The notes beneath the pieces were generated by a model. That model was not told where the DNA came from and made no database searches. It was given only the letters and a program-made list of their open reading frames with translations. The position numbers were made by a program, and so were the translations under genes. From assembly GCF_020085105.1 (NCBI RefSeq), contig NC_058052.1, forward strand, positions 8,541,733 through 8,605,732: a stretch of DNA of 64,000 bases, written 5' to 3'. Shown in pieces: positions 60,608-64,000 of the stretch. The DNA comes from Siniperca chuatsi (lineage: Eukaryota > Chordata > Actinopteri > Centrarchiformes > Sinipercidae). Within the stretch, counting starts at the first letter, position 1, and the number at the start of each line of letters is the position of its first letter.

Positions 60608-63600
60608 TCAGTAAAGAGAGCATTCACTTAGGTGGTCTAGAGAGTGTGACTTGGCAAATACATGCCCCAGACACACACTCAATGAGAAGAAGAGGGTTTG
60701 TTTAAAGTTAAAAATAAGAGTCACTCCTTACCAGATCTAGCTAACACATTTTGGATTTATACAATATACAGTATGTTTGAATTCATTTCTTTCTCATTAC
60801 ACTCTAAGCATTGCTAAGACATCCCTGAAGAGGAGGAGGAGGAGGATGGAGCGCTGGAAGGGAGACAATTGGGTGGAGGATGAGCGCTTGGAGACTGTGT
60901 GTATAGACTGCTATATCAACCCCCATGGCACTGTTTACAGACATTAACGGGCTAATGACTAAGTACAGCTCCCTATGCCCCAAGTTAAGTAAATATTTGG
61001 ACACTCAACTGCCCTCTGTGGATGTGTGTGACAGAGAGAGAAACAGACAAGACAAAAGCAGAAAAGTGGTCAGTTGGGCCTTTGCCTTCATACACCAACA
61101 CACACTGACACACTACTGCAGGGTACTGTAAAGTACCAGGGATCTATATGTTTACATGTTCAAAATTTCCAGAGAAAAACGCAGTGCCTCATGATCCTTT
61201 CTTTTATCCATATGTACAGAGGATGCAGCGGCCTCATTGGGAGAAAGATGGGGTTTTGCAAAGCCTCAGCAGGATTTAATCAGACTTTTTTTCTGTGCAG
61301 CAGCCTCCTTCTCTGCTGTGCAGCTCTCCAACAGAGATTTGAGCATTAAACTCAGGGATGAAAGTAGAGCTCTTCTGTCCATGAGGGCTTTCATCACCAA
61401 TCTCTCTCTCTCTTTGCTGCCTGCCTCAAGGCTCGGAAGCTACTGTGGGATTATGCATATCCCTTTTCTTTGTTTATTTTCATTAGAGATCTTTACCCAC
61501 ACAAAAGAGACCAAATGAAATGCCTCCCCGCTTTCTCAACCGACTCTCTTCGCTCCAGTTCCTCCGTATGGGCTCTCTTTGTTGGGACGGGTGTTTTTTT
61601 TTTCACCCCAATACCCCAAAGAGCACATGGTAATCAAAACCATCAATGCTGCATTTCTCAGGCTTTTTTTATTGGTTGTAAATTATGATAATGGGATTCA
61701 CACACACATGCACACAGGGTTCTCATCTCTAGGCTGGCCTCAAAATAGCATTGTTTTATGCAGAAAGAAACATATTTGCCCAAAGAGCAAAGAGGCAACT
61801 GATCTGTACAATAAGATAAACGTGTAAGACGAGACCAGAACGGACCAGCCAGAAGAATAGGAGATCCTGTGTTTCTGCCATGTGCTGCAAATTACAGATA
61901 CACTGCAACACGAAGAACCAAAGAGAAGCAGATCCTCAAAGCCTGACGCACTCCAACACCAAGATGTATTGGTTTCACAACCCACCATCTGTCCTTAAAA
62001 GACAGGAACAGCCTCAAACCATGATTGCTCATACAAGTAGGAAAAACACAGAGCGTGCTTTCAGTTGAGGTTTGCAAACACCCGATCGCCGTCATTAAAG
62101 AAAAAGTGGTCTTTGAAACTCACATGGTGCTCTGGTTCTATTGTTCTGTCGGCTGCGAACCTGCTCCGTCCACAGAGTTGGATACTGGGAAATGATGTCT
62201 GAAAGAAATCACCAAGACAGCTTTATTAGCTTCAATCGAAAACACACTCGTAAATCATCTGAGCCAAACCTGGTGGCTCCAAAAATCACAGACTGTAAAA
62301 TGAACATCAAGGTTATCGTATCTCAAACTGCTGCAGTGGAGGTGGAAAGTAAATTGCATATGACAGCTGTGACCAGAAATATAGCAGCAAAAAGAGAGGT
62401 AGGTAAACTATGACTATGAGTCTCCTCCTGTCACAGTAACATGAAATCATACAACACTACTTCTTTCAAAATATAAAAGGCTAATAAAAGTGTTAAAATG
62501 CAACTTTGCTTCCCATTCACAGTGATGGTTTATCTTTATTGAGCTAGAAATGTAGCAAGTTGTTTTCTCTGCCACTTGGAGTGTAAATCAAGTGAATGTA
62601 GCAATATCGCAATATACAAATATTCCATTACAAGTAAAAATACTGCATTCAGAATTTAGAGCACAGATGTATTGGCAGCAAAATATACTTAAGTATCAAA
62701 AGTAAAAGAACGCTTTAGGCAGATTTCAGAGGTTTATATTACTATATATTATATTATTGCATTATAATTATTGATGCAATAACATGTAAGCATTTTGATA
62801 TAGTAGCTGGCCTAACTGGAGCTGATGTTAACTACTTCATATTGTGTTGGGTATTTTTATCTATCAATGCATCATATTTTAAAGATAATGATATGTTTTA
62901 TGTGAAACATTTTAATATGTAAAGTAACAAGTAACTAGAGCTGTCAGATAATTAAGTGGAGTAAAAAGTACTATATTTGCCTCCAAAATGTAGTGGAGTA
63001 CAAGTATAGAAATTAGCATAAAAAGGAATACCTCAAGTAGAGTACAAGTACCTAAAGACTGTACTTAGGTACAGTTCGTGAGTAAATGTACTTTTGAAAG
63101 AAGAAATAACACATTATTCTCCTTCAAATGAGAAGTTGAATTCCTAAGCTTTTTATTACTTAACAACTTTGCTCAAATTAACACTCATGCGCTTTGTTGT
63201 TAGCTTTCTTGTTCTGGTATGACCAGTAGCTTATGATGGCTTGCTAATGGTAGCAAACTTAAGATGCATATTGCTGTATAACGGACATTACTGAGTAAAT
63301 TTGCTAGCTTGATGACTCTTCTTTACTTGTGCTACTGTTACACTATATTTTAGCATGTACTAATATCCTGGAATTGTCATTTGTGGCCACAATGACCGCA
63401 ATTCAACAAAACATAGTCTGGCTTTGACATCAAATGTATGGGGAAAAAAGAGCAAAAAACACAACTCATGGTTAAAGTGCCCTTTTAGTTTTCTCTTATC
63501 ACATATTCCCTGATGACCTTTTTTAAAGCATGATGCTGTAACTGCCTCATGTGCAGGCTCCTTTTCCCTTTTAAGGATGATATGCTTTTGAGTCAGTCAG

Positions 63601-63718
63601 TGGTGTCTCAGTAAGCACAGGTGCAGTATCAAACATTTTTTTACTCACAGTCTGACGGATAAGAGCTCACCTTCTTCATCGGCAGCAGGCTGTGGATCCA
63701 CCACTAGGCCAGTCTCAT
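53665..63718 (-). CDS. smoc2: SPARC-related modular calcium-binding protein 2, 3' part (last eight coding exons)
   Basis: Coding exons on the minus strand, in transcript order, are 63671-63718, 62124-62198, 60308-60494, 59352-59434, 55456-55555, 54995-55242, 54172-54209 and 53665-53688. All have GT-AG boundaries and join in phase to 266 codons and a TAA stop. Domains in order: a short variable linker; IISQYPTLWTEQ; a thyroglobulin type-1 domain (CAQGG...PVQCHPSTGYCWCV); a basic linker; then the EC domain with an amphipathic helix and two EF-hands (DKNSSGDIGKKE and DISNDKALSLQE). It ends in SKKQG, like vertebrate SMOC2. The match is much closer to SMOC2 than SMOC1 (GDIGKKEIKPFKRFLRKKS). SMOC2 is a secreted matricellular glycoprotein that binds Ca2+ and heparan sulfate and modulates growth-factor and BMP/Wnt signalling. 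The signal peptide, follistatin-like and first thyroglobulin exons lie to the right of the window. Confidence 0.94.
53885..54141 (+). mobile_element. tRNA-derived SINE in the last smoc2 intron, antisense to the gene
   Basis: An A-box-like TGACTTAGAGGTAGAG at 53885-53900 and a B box GGTTCAATCCC at 53929-53939 mark a pol III promoter derived from a tRNA. Then follow AAGTGTCCTTGGGCAAGATA, TTGCATGGTAGCCTCTCCCA and GGCACTATACAAGTATAGTC, the body and tail words of an abundant fish SINE. The tail ends about 30 nt from the donor of the 54172-54209 exon. Confidence 0.75.
54172..54209 (-). CDS. smoc2: smoc2 38-nt coding exon
   Basis: Acceptor TTTTTGTCTCACAG at 54209 and donor AACCA followed by GTAAGT at 54172. 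It completes the split codon as V and encodes AKPGEGLPSSKP in phase with both neighbours. The segment is the variable, basic/serine tail after the EC domain; its sequence is not conserved enough to confirm by itself, but phase and splice sites fit. Confidence 0.8.
54995..55242 (-). CDS. smoc2: smoc2 exon encoding the EF-hand pair
   Basis: 248 nt. Encodes MAEPDPSHTLEERVVHWYFS, first EF-hand loop DKNSSGDIGKKE, the basic heparin-binding-like stretch KPFKRFLRKKSKPKKC, then CVKKFVEYCDISNDKALSLQ with second EF-hand loop and ELIGCLGV. It ends GAGG at donor GTGAGC. The leading ATG is internal, not a start: the exon begins with one base finishing an Arg codon. Confidence 0.95.
55261..55285. repeat. 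7-bp tandem repeat beside a smoc2 splice acceptor
   Basis: The unit TTCGTTA is repeated 3.6 times. It lies 19 nt upstream of the acceptor of the EF-hand exon, within a 213-nt intron, where a pyrimidine tract and branch point are expected. Confidence 0.85.
55456..55555 (-). CDS. smoc2: smoc2 exon encoding the start of the EC domain
   Basis: 100 nt. Acceptor TGGTTTATTTTCCAG, donor GGAAG followed by GTATGA. Encodes CPGAKKTEFLTSVLDALSTD, then MVHAVTDPASAG, the first helix of the extracellular calcium-binding domain. Confidence 0.93.
55556..59351 (-). other. smoc2 intron (3.8 kb)
   Basis: Non-coding. It contains a GC-richer block at about 56340-56770 and a pyrimidine-rich stretch at about 58890-59130. 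No exon in a compatible phase was found; thyroglobulin and EC sequence is already complete across the flanking exons. Confidence 0.7.
59352..59434 (-). CDS. smoc2: smoc2 exon after the second thyroglobulin domain
   Basis: 83 nt. Acceptor TTTTCTGTCACAG, donor CCAAG followed by GTAGCA. Encodes YEQPKCDGNARAHPTKPKDH and YRSRHLQ, containing the last cysteine of the thyroglobulin domain and the basic linker to the EC domain. Split codons on both sides match the neighbours (R and G). Confidence 0.93.
60308..60494 (-). CDS. smoc2: smoc2 exon encoding the second thyroglobulin type-1 domain
   Basis: 187 nt. Acceptor CCCCTCTTTCCAG, donor CACCAG followed by GTGGGA. Encodes SSCDQEQQSAQEEARQHKND, AVFVPDCAQGGLYKPVQCHP and STGYCWCVLVDTGRPIPGTS, with the CWCV and PxC hallmarks of thyroglobulin type-1 domains. 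Confidence 0.95.
60558..60605. repeat. (AC)24 microsatellite in a smoc2 intron
   Basis: 48 bases of uninterrupted AC, read as (GT)24 in the smoc2 transcript. It lies 63 nt upstream of the acceptor of the second thyroglobulin exon. Confidence 0.95.
61009..61022 (-). promoter_or_regulatory. Candidate CTCF-type motif in a smoc2 intron
   Basis: On the minus strand the word CCACAGAGGGCAG fits the CTCF core. Weak evidence on its own. Confidence 0.3.
62124..62198 (-). CDS. smoc2: smoc2 linker exon (75 nt)
   Basis: Acceptor GATTTCTTTCAG, donor CACCAT followed by GTGAGT. Encodes IISQYPTLWTEQVRSRQNNR and TRAP. The YPTLWTEQV motif is the conserved segment just before the second thyroglobulin domain of SMOC proteins. 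Confidence 0.92.
62630..63095 (+). repeat. Common acanthomorph dispersed repeat in a smoc2 intron
   Basis: Words in order are TACTTAAGTATCAAAAGTAA, TTATTGATGCAATAACATG, AACTAGAGCTGTCAGATAA, AAAATGTAGTGGAGTACAAG, AGTACAAGTACCTAAAGACT and GAGTAAATGTACTT. This order matches a very abundant spiny-rayed fish repeat as I remember it. It has no coding frame; the superfamily is not determined. Confidence 0.65.
63671..63718 (-). CDS. smoc2: smoc2 linker exon (48 nt)
   Basis: Acceptor CATTCTAAATGCAG, donor GAAGAAG followed by GTGAGC. Encodes ETGLVVDPQPAADEE with split codons on both sides; the acidic DEED junction with the next exon resembles the equivalent position in SMOC2. This region is poorly conserved, so the call rests on phase, splice sites and position. 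Confidence 0.75.
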
Positions 63719-63856
63719 CTGCATTTAGAATGGAGAATATTTGCAAGGAGACTACAATTACGAGAGTAAGCTAGATTAGAGAAAACTTAACTATGTAAGA
63801 TTTGCACTTTGCCCGGCCAAGAAAGATGGAGACAGAAGTAGAAAGGTGAGGAGAAT

Positions 63857-63861
<5 letters not shown>

Positions 63862-63917
<56 letters not shown>

Positions 63918-63927
63918 TGTGTGTGTT
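63862..63927. repeat. Compound (AG)27-(TG)6 microsatellite
   Basis: An AG dinucleotide run of 54 bases passes directly into a TG run. It lies in the smoc2 intron upstream of the 63671-63718 exon. Confidence 0.95.
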
Positions 63928-64000
63928 GAAAGCTGAGAGAGGTGACTAAGAGTAAGAGTAGAGAGGAGGAAAATCAGAACTATAGTGGTCATATATTCCC

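Noticed and set aside
60135..60623. 162-codon minus frame including a CVCVCV run near the thyroglobulin exon
   Set aside because: The valine-cysteine run is translation of the (GT)24 microsatellite, and the frame differs from the thyroglobulin domain frame for most of its length.
63771..63992. Serine/leucine repeat protein frame
   Set aside because: It is a translation of the (AG/CT)n microsatellite.
1..64000. Bacterial or phage-type systems (operons, CRISPR arrays, toxin-antitoxin, integrases)
   Set aside because: Genes are interrupted by GT-AG introns, the repeats are teleost-type, and no periodic spacer array or prokaryotic gene was found on either strand.

Overview
The window is nuclear DNA from a bony fish, most likely a percomorph (spiny-rayed) teleost. 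The evidence is compact genes with canonical GT-AG introns, three genes whose exons read as vertebrate developmental signalling proteins, and many dispersed repeats of kinds familiar from acanthomorph genomes. Most of the sequence is non-coding. There is no operon, phage, CRISPR array or other prokaryotic feature.

Layout. (1) About 1-5200, minus strand: the 5' end of an lrrfip-family gene, best matched to lrrfip2. It has one 30-codon coding exon (3603-3692), a 5'UTR part, and a likely CpG/ETS-type promoter near 4.7-5.2 kb. The rest of the gene lies beyond the left edge. (2) About 5200-22190: intergenic, with dispersed repeats and no supported gene. (3) 22640-26955, minus strand: a complete four-exon dact2 gene (dishevelled-binding antagonist of beta-catenin 2), predicted 860 aa, with an N-terminal coiled coil and a C-terminal PDZ ligand MTLV. 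(4) About 27200-53135: 26 kb of intergenic DNA with repeats, a tetranucleotide tract with G-quadruplex potential and candidate CTCF-type motifs, and no supported gene. (5) 53665-63718, minus strand: the last eight coding exons of smoc2 (SPARC-related modular calcium-binding protein 2). They encode the linker, the second thyroglobulin type-1 domain, the EC domain with two EF-hands and the C-terminus. The signal peptide, follistatin-like domain and first thyroglobulin domain lie to the right of the window.

All exon boundaries were derived by reading the reverse strand for AG/GT sites and checking phase continuity. The four dact2 exons sum to an uninterrupted frame, and the eight smoc2 exons join in phase to a stop. 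From family knowledge, lrrfip2 and dact2 products both bind Dishevelled and act in Wnt signalling, while SMOC2 is a secreted matricellular modulator. DACT2 and SMOC2 are also neighbours in mammals (human 6q27), which supports the paralogue calls. Here, however, smoc2 lies in tandem with dact2 rather than divergently.

No novel biological system is evident. The most interesting points are the gene order and orientation, repeat or SINE insertions very close to smoc2 splice sites, very small 3' coding exons in smoc2, foldback and interspersed repeat families present in several copies, and candidate CTCF motifs around dact2.
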